In this document: one piece after another, positions 25,423 to 33,143 of the stretch | Layout of the letters: every line of letters starts with the position of its first letter | Position numbering within the stretch: the first letter of the stretch is position 1 | Assembly: GCA_022013615.1 (NCBI GenBank) | Contig: JAKLQB010000450.1 | Coordinates: forward strand, 1-38,287 | Length of the DNA stretch: 38,287 nucleotides | Reading direction: 5' to 3' | Origin: Desulfobacterales bacterium | Lineage (GTDB): Bacteria; Desulfobacterota; DSM-4660; Desulfatiglandales; Desulfatiglandaceae | Position numbers and translations under genes: made by a program | The notes under the pieces: generated by a model | Told to the model about the DNA's origin: nothing | The model's input: only the letters and a program-made list of their open reading frames with translations | Database searches by the model: none

Positions 25423-26889
25423 TTAGTCTTTCGTCATACCCGCAATCTTCCGAGCGATATCTTTGCGTTTTTCTATGTCGTACTGGGAGGTTATGGCTAT
25501 CTTTTCCATCCTTGGTGACCCGCCACCGTGTAGAGCTCCAAAACAGGAAACCCCTCCTTTGCCGGAACAGGCAACGTCTCCTATATGTCGCCACAGTTGT
25601 GCCTGGTTTTCCGGAGACATGCTACTGCTTCTTGTCGTATATTTTTTGGCGAATTCCTTAACCTCTGGATTGACAAATTCACCTTCATAGGGGAATGTGG
25701 CCGGTATCCCTCCGGAAATATCCGCCAGCATTTCCATTTCGTGATAGATGGCCTCACCGGTCAAGCAACGACCAACATTACAAAAAATCGAGTCGGGGAT
25801 ATAGTTGCCGGGCCCATAGGGTCTAAAACCAACACCGGGAATATAGAGTTCCGGCTTACCCAGTTCCGATGCAGTGAACCCGGCTGCGTAACCCAGTTCA
25901 CTGACCATAATTATTTCTGCAAACTTATCTGTTACATGCTTCGCTTTTGCAATACCGTTAGCATCCGCTGCAAGGGCGCAGGTGCCGAGCATAATATCAC
26001 CTAAAGCCGGTTTGCACCCAGAATAACTATGACGGTGAAAAAGGGCAAAGAGCAGTGCCAAGATCCCCCCGTGTTTATATTCTCCACAGAGAAAAACCCT
26101 TTCCCATGGAATAAATACATCATCAAAAATGACGTAGGAATCACAGCTTCCAGCATTGAATCCTTTCGGAAAGTGTTTTCGGTCACGGTAGTTGTGTAAG
26201 GTCAACAGGTGCTTTACTCCGTCCCAATCGCCCGGTACAGCAAACGAAACAGCATAGTCCTTATCCTCTTCCTTAAGCGCCCGAGTGGGCACAACCAGTA
26301 TTTCGTCTGCAATAGCCGCCTCAGAGATGTGCAGCTTACAACCTCGCACCACAATCCCATCACTTTTTCGTTCAACCACATGGACATAAGAGTCCGGATC
26401 TGATTGCTCACTGGGTCGTTTCATTCTTTCGCCTTTTACATCCGTTTGCGCACAACATCCAACGAGATCTTCAGTCTGAAAGCGTATAAGCCACCTTTTG
26501 AAATTTTCGTGATATTCGGTTGCTCCATTATTCTCCTTGTCTGCTTCATATGAAACTGTGTAAATGGCATTAATGGCATCTACTCCCATACAACGCTGAA
26601 TGCACCCGCCCACGACACGACAGATCATACGGGTCATATCTTGCTTTTTATGGAGATCTTCTGTCGTTTGATGAACATGACAAAATCGATTAATCTTCTC
26701 CCCGGTTAAATGAGATGTTGCTGTCATCAGGTCTTCCTGTTCGCGGCCCAGAGCGAGATCAAAGGTTGTGCCCATCACATTGGTAGTTGGTGTGAGTCGC
26801 TCGTCGTTACGGCCAATCTTCTCCCCACCGACATAAAGATTCGTTTTCATCTTGTATATACCTTCAAGCCACTGTTCTTTGGTTCGCAT
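25423..26889 (-). CDS. 4-hydroxybutyryl-CoA dehydratase-like (AbfD/HpaB family) enzyme
   Basis: The family has two kinds of member: flavin 4-hydroxyphenylacetate monooxygenases and [4Fe-4S]/FAD radical dehydratases. This protein has all four cluster ligands of the dehydratase: Cys96 and Cys100 (CIQRC), His285 and Cys292 (HRHSYSGC), matching Cys99, Cys103, His292 and Cys299 of the Clostridium aminobutyricum enzyme in spacing. It is therefore a dehydratase, acting on 4-hydroxybutyryl-CoA or a similar CoA ester and giving a crotonyl-type product. Length 488 is normal. AAGGAGAG precedes the ATG. It sits after BKACE and before MaoC, Hbd and crotonase, which can take crotonyl-CoA onward. The true substrate may differ. 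Confidence 0.85.
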   Translation of the reverse strand: MRTKEQWLEGIYKMKTNLYVGGEKIGRNDERLTPTTNVMGTTFDLALGREQEDLMTATSHLTGEKINRFCHVHQTTEDLHKKQDMTRMICRVVGGCIQRCMGVDAINAIYTVSYEADKENNGATEYHENFKRWLIRFQTEDLVGCCAQTDVKGERMKRPSEQSDPDSYVHVVERKSDGIVVRGCKLHISEAAIADEILVVPTRALKEEDKDYAVSFAVPGDWDGVKHLLTLHNYRDRKHFPKGFNAGSCDSYVIFDDVFIPWERVFLCGEYKHGGILALLFALFHRHSYSGCKPALGDIMLGTCALAADANGIAKAKHVTDKFAEIIMVSELGYAAGFTASELGKPELYIPGVGFRPYGPGNYIPDSIFCNVGRCLTGEAIYHEMEMLADISGGIPATFPYEGEFVNPEVKEFAKKYTTRSSSMSPENQAQLWRHIGDVACSGKGGVSCFGALHGGGSPRMEKIAITSQYDIEKRKDIARKIAGMTKD

Positions 26890-27036
26890 TAATCTCTCCT
26901 TCTTAAAGTTTAAATATTATCGTTTATTAGGGTTTTTTAATACCCCGTCCGCTTGCGTCGAAGCAGTTGATTCCTTTTCGCCTCACCAAGAGAAATAATT
27001 CAGAAGGTTACAATCAAATAACCAAGGGATTTTTTA

Positions 27037-27909
27037 TCATATCAACCCAAGCGTTTCCCTTGCTTCCTGTGGTGATGCGGGTTCCTTATCCAATATGTTT
27101 ATAATATTGACTGTCTTTTCCACAAGTTGCGCATTGCTTTTGGCATGGGTTCCTCGGCTCAGGTAGTAATTGTCCTCGAAACCCACCCTCACATAACCCC
27201 CGAGAAGTACGGCCTGAGCAACCATGGGGAAACTGGCGGGGCCTATTCCAAATCCCGCCCAGATTGCATCAGAGGGGAGGGCTTCTTTCATCAGCAGCAT
27301 ATTCTTGGGGGTTGCAGGTATTCCCCACTGAATGCCTAAGCACAATTGAAAGATAGGGGGACTTTCAACAAGCCCTTTTTGCAGAAGGCTGCGGCCGATT
27401 TCTATATGCCCCATATCAAAAACTTCCAACTCAGGTTTAACGCCAGCCTCTTTGATACGTTTGGCCATGGCTTCAACATGTGGCACAACATTTGCGAAAA
27501 CGCGCGGTCCAAAATTCATTGAACCTATATCCAGTGAACACAATTCCGGTTTGAGTTTCACGATATGTTCAGTTCTTCTTTCAGGTGAACTCCAGGTGGT
27601 CCCAAAGCCGAGACCCACAGGATTCGAGTCGTCGGGGATTATCCGTGCGCCAGCTCCGGTAGTCAAATTAATGACCATATCTGACTCTTCCCTAATCCTT
27701 TCCACCACCTCTTGGTACAATTCAAAGGCCATGGACGGTTCGCTGGTCACAGGGTCTCTCACATGAATGTGCGCCACGGCTGCACCGGCTGCACAGGCTT
27801 CCAGCGCACTGGCAGCAATCTCTTTTGGGCTAACAGGTAAGGCCGGATGTTTTGACTTATCGCCCAGACTTCCTGTCACGGCTACTGTGATGACAACCTT
27901 TTCATTCAT
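27037..27909 (-). CDS. Beta-keto acid cleavage enzyme (BKACE, DUF849 family)
   Basis: BKACE enzymes cleave a beta-keto acid with acetyl-CoA to give acetoacetate and an acyl-CoA, using zinc. Family marks are present: His47 and His49 (HIHVRD) and Glu245 (VRVGFED), the probable zinc ligands, with Asp246 and Arg241 beside it, and a GAGIG-like GFGIGPASFPMVAQA helix near 219-233. The N-terminal loop VTGSLGDKSKHPALP lacks an obvious acidic residue at the position tied to amino substrates in the lysine-fermentation enzyme Kce, so a non-amino beta-keto acid is more likely. That is inference. It lies between an acyl-CoA ligase and the AbfD-like gene on one strand, with 57- and 147-base gaps. The ribosome site is weak. 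Confidence 0.9.
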   Translation of the reverse strand: MNEKVVITVAVTGSLGDKSKHPALPVSPKEIAASALEACAAGAAVAHIHVRDPVTSEPSMAFELYQEVVERIREESDMVINLTTGAGARIIPDDSNPVGLGFGTTWSSPERRTEHIVKLKPELCSLDIGSMNFGPRVFANVVPHVEAMAKRIKEAGVKPELEVFDMGHIEIGRSLLQKGLVESPPIFQLCLGIQWGIPATPKNMLLMKEALPSDAIWAGFGIGPASFPMVAQAVLLGGYVRVGFEDNYYLSRGTHAKSNAQLVEKTVNIINILDKEPASPQEARETLGLI

Positions 27910-27966
27910 ATGCTCAACCTATGGCATGTCTTGAATATAGCACACGCCGTATCTATTAACGTGTTT

Positions 27967-29487
27967 TTACCCTAAAGAGGCATATTGTTTTTTCACTTCC
28001 TTTTTTAAGATTTTCCCCGAGCCGGTCTTGGGAAAAGGTTCTTTGACGATTTTTATAATTCGCGGATATTTGTAAGGTGCCACTCTCTCCTTAACATAGT
28101 TTTTAATGGTATCGGTATCCACTTGGGCCCCTTCTTTCAGGAAAACGACTGCTGCCACCTCTTCTCCGAGATCCTCATGGGGAATGCCAAAAACAGCGGC
28201 CTCCAAAATATCAGGGATCTGATAGAGCACTTCTTCTACCTCTCGAGGATACACGTTGTATCCTCCTCGAATAACTAATTCTTTTTTCCGATCAACGATA
28301 TATATGTAATGGTCCTCATCCATTCGGGCCATGTCCCCGGTATAAAGCCAACCATCCTTAATCGTGGCTCTTGTTTCCTCAGGACGATTCAAATATCCCT
28401 TCATTACGGCTGGTCCATTAATAAGCAACTCTCCAACCTCTCCCTGTTGTACGTCATCTCCGTTATTATCAACAATTCTTGCACTGAATTCTGGAATGGG
28501 AAGGCCAATGGAGCCAGGTTTGGTGACCTTTTCATAAGGGTTTTCAACGCACACCGGTGCTTCCGTAAGACCATATCCCTCATGGATCTCCGTTTTGAAA
28601 AGTGTTTCAAACCGTTTTAGAAATTCTACTGGCAAGGAGGCACCACCGGATATACAAAACCTCAAAGAGTGGCGCTTTGGTGGATTTTCGGAAGTAACCT
28701 GGATTAAACGATTGAGCATAGTGGGAACGCCAAAAAAAATGGTCTGTTCTTCTTGTTCTATAACCTCGATAACTTTTTCAGGATCAAAATGAGAAAAAAG
28801 CTTTATGGTGAACCCCAGATACATTGAGACATTCATTACGCTGGTTATTCCGTATACGTGATAAAGGGGAAGAACTCCGATAACCACAGTCTTTGGGTCT
28901 AATTCACCACGCATTTCAGCAAGTATCTTGGCATTACGGGCCAGATTTCCATGGGTCAGCATAACGCCCTTGGGAACCCCTGTCGTCCCGGAGGTGTAAA
29001 TGATGTTCAGCGTGTCGTTGTCATCTGCCGGGTAGGTGGGAAACTCCTTCTTAACAGAATAGACCTTTTCCAGATCCATAAAATCTTGACCTTGTTCTAC
29101 CCCCAATGCAAACCTTAGTGAGGTCCCACCAAGTTTGTTCATGACCTTGCGAACTTCCCCCAAGTAAGGCTCCGCTCCGATAAAGGCCTTTGGTTGTGCA
29201 TCAGTGAAGATGTGTTCTAATTCATGCATCCGGTAGAGAAAATTAACAAGTACCAGTTCAGCTCCGAGCTTGGCTAAACCGTAATAAACTGTGATCTGGT
29301 GTATACCGTTCGGCATCATAACCAAACAGCGATCTCCCGGGCCCAATCCCAAATCGCTGAGGCCTTGAGCCAGACGGCTGCAGGCAATATCCAGTTCTTG
29401 GAAGGTTACCTGTTGCCCTTCAAACCTAAGGGCTATTTTATCTGGATAATTTCGGGCCGAATTCTCCAAGAATTGTGATAGGTTCAT
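27967..29487 (-). CDS. Acyl-CoA synthetase (long-chain/aryl acid-CoA ligase type)
   Basis: It activates a carboxylic acid to its CoA thioester with ATP. Motifs present: IIYTSGTTGVPKGVMLTHG (near 157-175), HEGYGLTEAP (near 298-307), YTGDMARMDEDHYIYIVDRKKELVIRGGYNVYP (near 384-416, hinge) and the catalytic lysine motif FPKTGSGKILKKE near the end. I start it at the ATG at 29487, preceded by AAGGAGG; a longer frame to 29532 would put 15 unlikely residues in front. It lies 41 bases after the TetR gene and heads the operon with BKACE, AbfD-like, MaoC, Hbd and crotonase. It probably activates the pathway's entry acid. Confidence 0.93.
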   Translation of the reverse strand: MNLSQFLENSARNYPDKIALRFEGQQVTFQELDIACSRLAQGLSDLGLGPGDRCLVMMPNGIHQITVYYGLAKLGAELVLVNFLYRMHELEHIFTDAQPKAFIGAEPYLGEVRKVMNKLGGTSLRFALGVEQGQDFMDLEKVYSVKKEFPTYPADDNDTLNIIYTSGTTGVPKGVMLTHGNLARNAKILAEMRGELDPKTVVIGVLPLYHVYGITSVMNVSMYLGFTIKLFSHFDPEKVIEVIEQEEQTIFFGVPTMLNRLIQVTSENPPKRHSLRFCISGGASLPVEFLKRFETLFKTEIHEGYGLTEAPVCVENPYEKVTKPGSIGLPIPEFSARIVDNNGDDVQQGEVGELLINGPAVMKGYLNRPEETRATIKDGWLYTGDMARMDEDHYIYIVDRKKELVIRGGYNVYPREVEEVLYQIPDILEAAVFGIPHEDLGEEVAAVVFLKEGAQVDTDTIKNYVKERVAPYKYPRIIKIVKEPFPKTGSGKILKKEVKKQYASLG

Positions 29488-29528
29488 CCTAAAACTCCCT
29501 CCTTTTAGGTTGTCACCCCGGAAAAAGA

Positions 29529-30212
29529 TCACACATCTTTGCCATTCTTATGCTCAACTGTCACGTGGACATTGAGAAGGGGCTTTTTTTCGGGAACCAT
29601 GATTCCATGTAATATGGTATCCGTGATATCATCAGCAAGAGACAGAAGATCCTCGGGTTTACCCAGTAAACTCTTTCTTATGACCAGATGCTCTATGGTT
29701 CCCCATATCATGGCCCGCACAAGATGGGGCTGGAGATCGGACCTGAATTCTCCTGCTTCTATGCCTTCCTCCAGCACCTTTGTCGTAATTCTGGCGGAAG
29801 CCTGGACTACCTTATACGCTTCTGTCTTTAAAAAATTACGGTTTCCTTTGAGGATCAGCATGACAACATTGGCGTAATCCTCATTGAAGGTGTACAGGCT
29901 TAAGTGACGGTAAATCAGCGTTCTCAACTTGTTGGCCGCACCCTGGATATATTGTAGGATTTCCTGATTTTTGTTCTGATATTCACGGATGGTTTCGGCA
30001 GGAATAGAGAATAGGAGATCTTCCTTCGTGGAGAAGTATTCGTAGATAGTGGATTCGGAAACGTGGGCTCCTTTGGAAATCTCAGATATAGTGGCCTCGT
30101 GAAAGCCTTTGCCGGCAAAAACCCTCTCAGCGACCTCTAATATTGTCTTTCGTTTGGCTGAGTTTTTGGCTGCTTTCGGCCTTTTTTTTGGATTTTTGGT
30201 TCTGGGAGCCAC
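29529..30212 (-). CDS. TetR-family transcriptional regulator
   Basis: This is a one-component repressor whose ligand is likely an acyl-CoA. The N-terminal helix-turn-helix (residues about 20-70) reads ILEVAERVFAGKGFHEATISEISKGAHVSESTIYEYFSTKEDLLF, the standard TetR pattern, preceded by a lysine-rich tail. The C-terminal domain (about 75-210) has the helical ligand-binding layout of FadR/RutR-type members. Length 227 is normal. It is first in the - strand catabolic operon, directly ahead of the acyl-CoA ligase, and divergent from the SDR gene, a typical place for the local regulator of both units. A perfect inverted repeat at 30595-30610 is a candidate operator. Confidence 0.92.
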   Translation of the reverse strand: MAPRTKNPKKRPKAAKNSAKRKTILEVAERVFAGKGFHEATISEISKGAHVSESTIYEYFSTKEDLLFSIPAETIREYQNKNQEILQYIQGAANKLRTLIYRHLSLYTFNEDYANVVMLILKGNRNFLKTEAYKVVQASARITTKVLEEGIEAGEFRSDLQPHLVRAMIWGTIEHLVIRKSLLGKPEDLLSLADDITDTILHGIMVPEKKPLLNVHVTVEHKNGKDV

Positions 30213-30273
30213 AACACCACACCAGTCGGGTTCTAAGAAACATCATTTAAAAAGCAGGTCCTTGCAAAATTCC

Positions 30274-30287
30274 TGAATAACCGTTCA
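30274..30287. promoter_or_regulatory. Weak TGAA-N6-TTCA inverted repeat near the tetR start
   Basis: TGAATAACCGTTCA has matching 4-base ends facing each other about 60 bases upstream of the tetR start codon. The position fits autoregulation, but the arms are short. Confidence 0.2.
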
Positions 30288-30510
30288 ATATCATGTGCTT
30301 TTTAGGCTGCTTTCACTTTGGCGATTTCATCTGAAGTGCCTTTTTCCGTCCTGGGCACATATAGAGCAGCATTGGCACTGCTTTACAAACATGGGACAAA
30401 AGAATCTGACGTGCGCATAAATATGCTAATCAAAGGCGTGACCTGATGTCAAGCACAATTATGGACTACAACTCTGTTAATTGACGTTTTTTTGTATTTT
30501 TACTGCAAAT

Positions 30511-30539
30511 TTTACATAAATATATTGATTAACTTTAAT
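30511..30539 (+). promoter_or_regulatory. Candidate sigma-70 promoter for the SDR gene
   Basis: TTTACA (30511-30516), 17 bases, then TTTAAT (30534-30539): each box has one mismatch to consensus and the spacing is ideal. It would give a leader of about 265 bases. AT-rich context makes chance matches common. Confidence 0.35.
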
Positions 30540-30594
30540 GATTAGGATATTTTTCATGGTGCTATCTAAATAATGTGTTTTTGCGGAAGTGGGT

Positions 30595-30610
30595 ATTCGT
30601 TACGACGAAT
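30595..30610. promoter_or_regulatory. Candidate TetR operator, ATTCGT-N4-ACGAAT
   Basis: A 6-bp perfect inverted repeat with a 4-base spacer (ATTCGTTACGACGAAT) lies downstream of the plus-strand promoter candidate and in the gap facing the TetR gene. TetR dimers bind sites of about this size. No second copy near the ligase start was found. Confidence 0.3.
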
Positions 30611-30813
30611 TCAAATCCAAATAATTGTAGGCAGACCAAAAAGCCGAAACACAAACCTATCACATATTATCTCATTGCCTCGCAACATGTGCTTTATCCG
30701 TAGATAAGCATAGGGTGGAGATCATTGAAGAGCTGAAAGCAGAAATCCTTTGCTGCCTAAGCCTTCGCCTCACTCACCGAATATGATCCCCAAGTCTGGG
30801 TTTAGGAGAAATG

Positions 30814-31608
30814 ATGAAGCTAAAAAACAAGGTTGCCGTTGTAACCGGAGCAGGAAGAGGCATAGGTCGAAGTATTGCTTTGGCTTTTGCAAGGGAAGGG
30901 GCCCATGTGGTTCTTGCTGCCCGCTCGCGTGATCAATTGGATCAGGTGGCTGAGGAGATCAAGACTATGGGCACGAGGGCTTTGGCGGTCCCTTGTGACG
31001 TTTCAGTCGCCCAGGATGTTCAGGCCCTGGCAAAGGTTGTCCGTGATGAATTCGGAAGGCTTAATATTTTGGTCAATAATGCCGGAATATCAAGACGTTC
31101 CAAATTCCTGGAATATAAAGATGAAACCTGGCTGGAGGTCATCTTAGTGAATCTTTTTGGAGTTTATCTCTGCACAAAAGCCCTTTTGCCCATGATCCAG
31201 CATGCTGGTGAGGGGCGTATCATTATCATGGCCTCCACAGCAGCTAAAAACCCCGTCCCCTTCAATACCGCATACAGTGCCTCCAAGCATGGTTTATTGG
31301 GTTTGACCAAATCACTGGCAAGCGAGCTGGCCCTTTCAGGCTACCCCAATATCACGGTCAATGCCATCTGTCCCTTCTTTGTGAACACAGAAATGTTCAC
31401 CGGTCCTCAGGGATATGTCGCCCAAATGACTAAAAACATGAATCTGTCCGAGGAGGAAGTTACAGAAAAAGCAGTGGCCCGTAACCTGCAAAGTCGCATC
31501 TTGGAGCCCGAGGAAATAGCCTCTTTGGCCCTCTATTTGGCCTCAGAAGATTCAAGGGGAATTACCGGCCAGGCAATCAATGTCTGCGGCGGAAATGTAT
31601 TCCATTAA
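30814..31608 (+). CDS. Short-chain dehydrogenase/reductase (SDR)
   Basis: This is an NAD(P)-dependent oxidoreductase acting on a hydroxy or keto group, perhaps a 3-ketoacyl or ring intermediate. Counting from the ATG at 30811: cofactor motif TGAGRGIG at 12-19, NNAG at 89-92, and catalytic Asn114, Ser142, Tyr155 and Lys159 (YSASK), the complete classical tetrad. The ATG at 30814 is favoured because AGGAG is 5 bases from it and only 2 from the first ATG. Length about 264 is standard. It is transcribed divergently from tetR and is followed by a convergent DUF362 gene. It may belong to the tetR regulon. Confidence 0.9.
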   Translation: MKLKNKVAVVTGAGRGIGRSIALAFAREGAHVVLAARSRDQLDQVAEEIKTMGTRALAVPCDVSVAQDVQALAKVVRDEFGRLNILVNNAGISRRSKFLEYKDETWLEVILVNLFGVYLCTKALLPMIQHAGEGRIIIMASTAAKNPVPFNTAYSASKHGLLGLTKSLASELALSGYPNITVNAICPFFVNTEMFTGPQGYVAQMTKNMNLSEEEVTEKAVARNLQSRILEPEEIASLALYLASEDSRGITGQAINVCGGNVFH

Positions 31609-31739
31609 ACGGCGGGCAAGCACTTCGGTTGCGCCCTCCTATCAAAAAACTCACCCCGTTTTGTGAATGGTTAAGTAAAGGTCCATTCGTCTGTTAAAAC
31701 GTTCATGATCTTATCAATACATGGTCCGGCATGGAACCC

Positions 31740-33074
31740 TCATGCGTTTTTCCCTGTTGCACCTGGCATGAAATAGTGGCTTGGATCAAAAGCCGGTTTG
31801 CCACGGTAACGTTTGGCCAATGACTCCCTAAATTGTGCGAAAAAACTGACATCAGGCTTTAACCCGATGTTTTCCAACTGCCCGATGATTTCCTCCATGG
31901 CGACTGGACAGCCCTTAATATAAACCGGCTCTTTAATGTTAGGATCCTTCCGGTTCTTTTTTATCATGCAGTTGCCAAAAAGAATGGTTTTGTTAAATCC
32001 AGGGGAAGACCTCATCTTTTTTCCGGTAAGCACCTCAATTCCATCGAAGGGTTTTCCCTTGTAGGCAGATGTGATGAGCATTAACAGGGGATTGTACATT
32101 GAGGAACACCCCGTGCAAATCGTCTGATCATACTTTGGAATGCTAATTCCGGATACCCCGAGCTTGTCCCAATTCCTTGGCCCTGTGTTGTCTTCCCGCC
32201 AGCTATAATCCCACTTAAGGGATCTCTTAAATTCGTCCGGATGAAGACCTTTCAAAGACAAGGAATCTAAATCCAAAGAACGGTTATTTCTCTTGGCATG
32301 GATTGCAATATGCTCAACGGTCGAAGGCTCAAAGCCTGCCATCATCGCGCCAACCACATCAACCGCTAAGGGATCCCGGGACACGATCACAGCATTCATC
32401 CGGTGCGCGGTTCCCAAATAGTAGGGTCCTTTCTCAAGACCATAAATACCGTCAAGCACAGTTATAGAGGGAGGGATCATTTCTACGAATAGGGAGCAAA
32501 AGTAGTCCAAGGAGATGCTTTCATGATGGCATAACCTTCGGGATTTCAGGTCAATGCACCCTTTGAGGTTCTTGAGCCCAAGGGAAAGTTTCGCCTGGTT
32601 ATGGGTTTTGAGAACCGGCATATTGATTATAAATTCCGCTTCTAACGCAGCCTTGGAGATATTCAAGGATATACCCTCAAACTCGACAGCTTCAAAGGGC
32701 TCCTCGAAAAAGTCAACTAATCTCACCCCATACTTCTTTAATAAGTAAGGGTATCCTAAGGCACTAAAGATCAAACGTGTGCCTACTAACTGATCTTTCT
32801 CTTTTTTACCTCTCGGTGCTGATCCTTCGCCTATGATGATATCCTTTACCCCATAGTCCTTTAACAGGATCACCATATCTTCCACCAACCTGGAGGTTGT
32901 ATAGACTCCGTAAGGTGCGATCGGATACATCGGGTCCCACCCAACCAGGTTTGGTTTGATCAAGACCCGATGCTTTATTTGAAGCTTCTCAAAACCCTTC
33001 GCCTCTTCAATCGCTTTAGCGAGGGAATCCGGGGAAGACTCATATTTATTAATTGATACAATCGGTTTTTTCAT
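31740..33074 (-). CDS. DUF362 domain protein with C-terminal cysteine motifs
   Basis: This protein of unknown biochemical role belongs to the DUF362 family, often seen next to anaerobic redox and CoA genes. The DUF362 part covers about residues 1-270: HRVLIKPNLVGWDP (35-48), a GEGSAP loop near 83 and NMPVLKTHNQAKLSLGLKNLKG near 151-172. The C-terminal part (about 300-444) adds CTGC near 318, a single Cys in FGNC near 370 and KGCP near 390, a set that could hold an iron-sulfur cluster. Length 444 is longer than plain DUF362 proteins. No clear ribosome site is visible. It lies 69 bases downstream of the acyl-CoA dehydrogenase gene on the same strand and may be an electron-transfer partner. Confidence 0.82.
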   Translation of the reverse strand: MKKPIVSINKYESSPDSLAKAIEEAKGFEKLQIKHRVLIKPNLVGWDPMYPIAPYGVYTTSRLVEDMVILLKDYGVKDIIIGEGSAPRGKKEKDQLVGTRLIFSALGYPYLLKKYGVRLVDFFEEPFEAVEFEGISLNISKAALEAEFIINMPVLKTHNQAKLSLGLKNLKGCIDLKSRRLCHHESISLDYFCSLFVEMIPPSITVLDGIYGLEKGPYYLGTAHRMNAVIVSRDPLAVDVVGAMMAGFEPSTVEHIAIHAKRNNRSLDLDSLSLKGLHPDEFKRSLKWDYSWREDNTGPRNWDKLGVSGISIPKYDQTICTGCSSMYNPLLMLITSAYKGKPFDGIEVLTGKKMRSSPGFNKTILFGNCMIKKNRKDPNIKEPVYIKGCPVAMEEIIGQLENIGLKPDVSFFAQFRESLAKRYRGKPAFDPSHYFMPGATGKNA

Positions 33075-33143
33075 CTCTAATTAACTATACTCTGACGTTG
33101 CAAACCCACCCCGCCCAAAACCGCTGTGAAAAATATCAAACGA

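Larger units (their letters stand above)
30213..30813. other. 600-bp divergent regulatory gap between tetR and the SDR gene
   Basis: This AT-rich gap has no coding frame I can support. It holds a candidate plus-strand promoter (30511-30539), a 16-base inverted repeat (30595-30610) and a weak TGAA-N6-TTCA repeat at 30274-30287, which could be TetR sites. No RNA gene was recognised. Confidence 0.45.

Noticed and set aside
29488..29532. Longer start for the acyl-CoA ligase
   Set aside because: The added 15 residues are not family-like, and AAGGAGG sits before the internal ATG at 29487.
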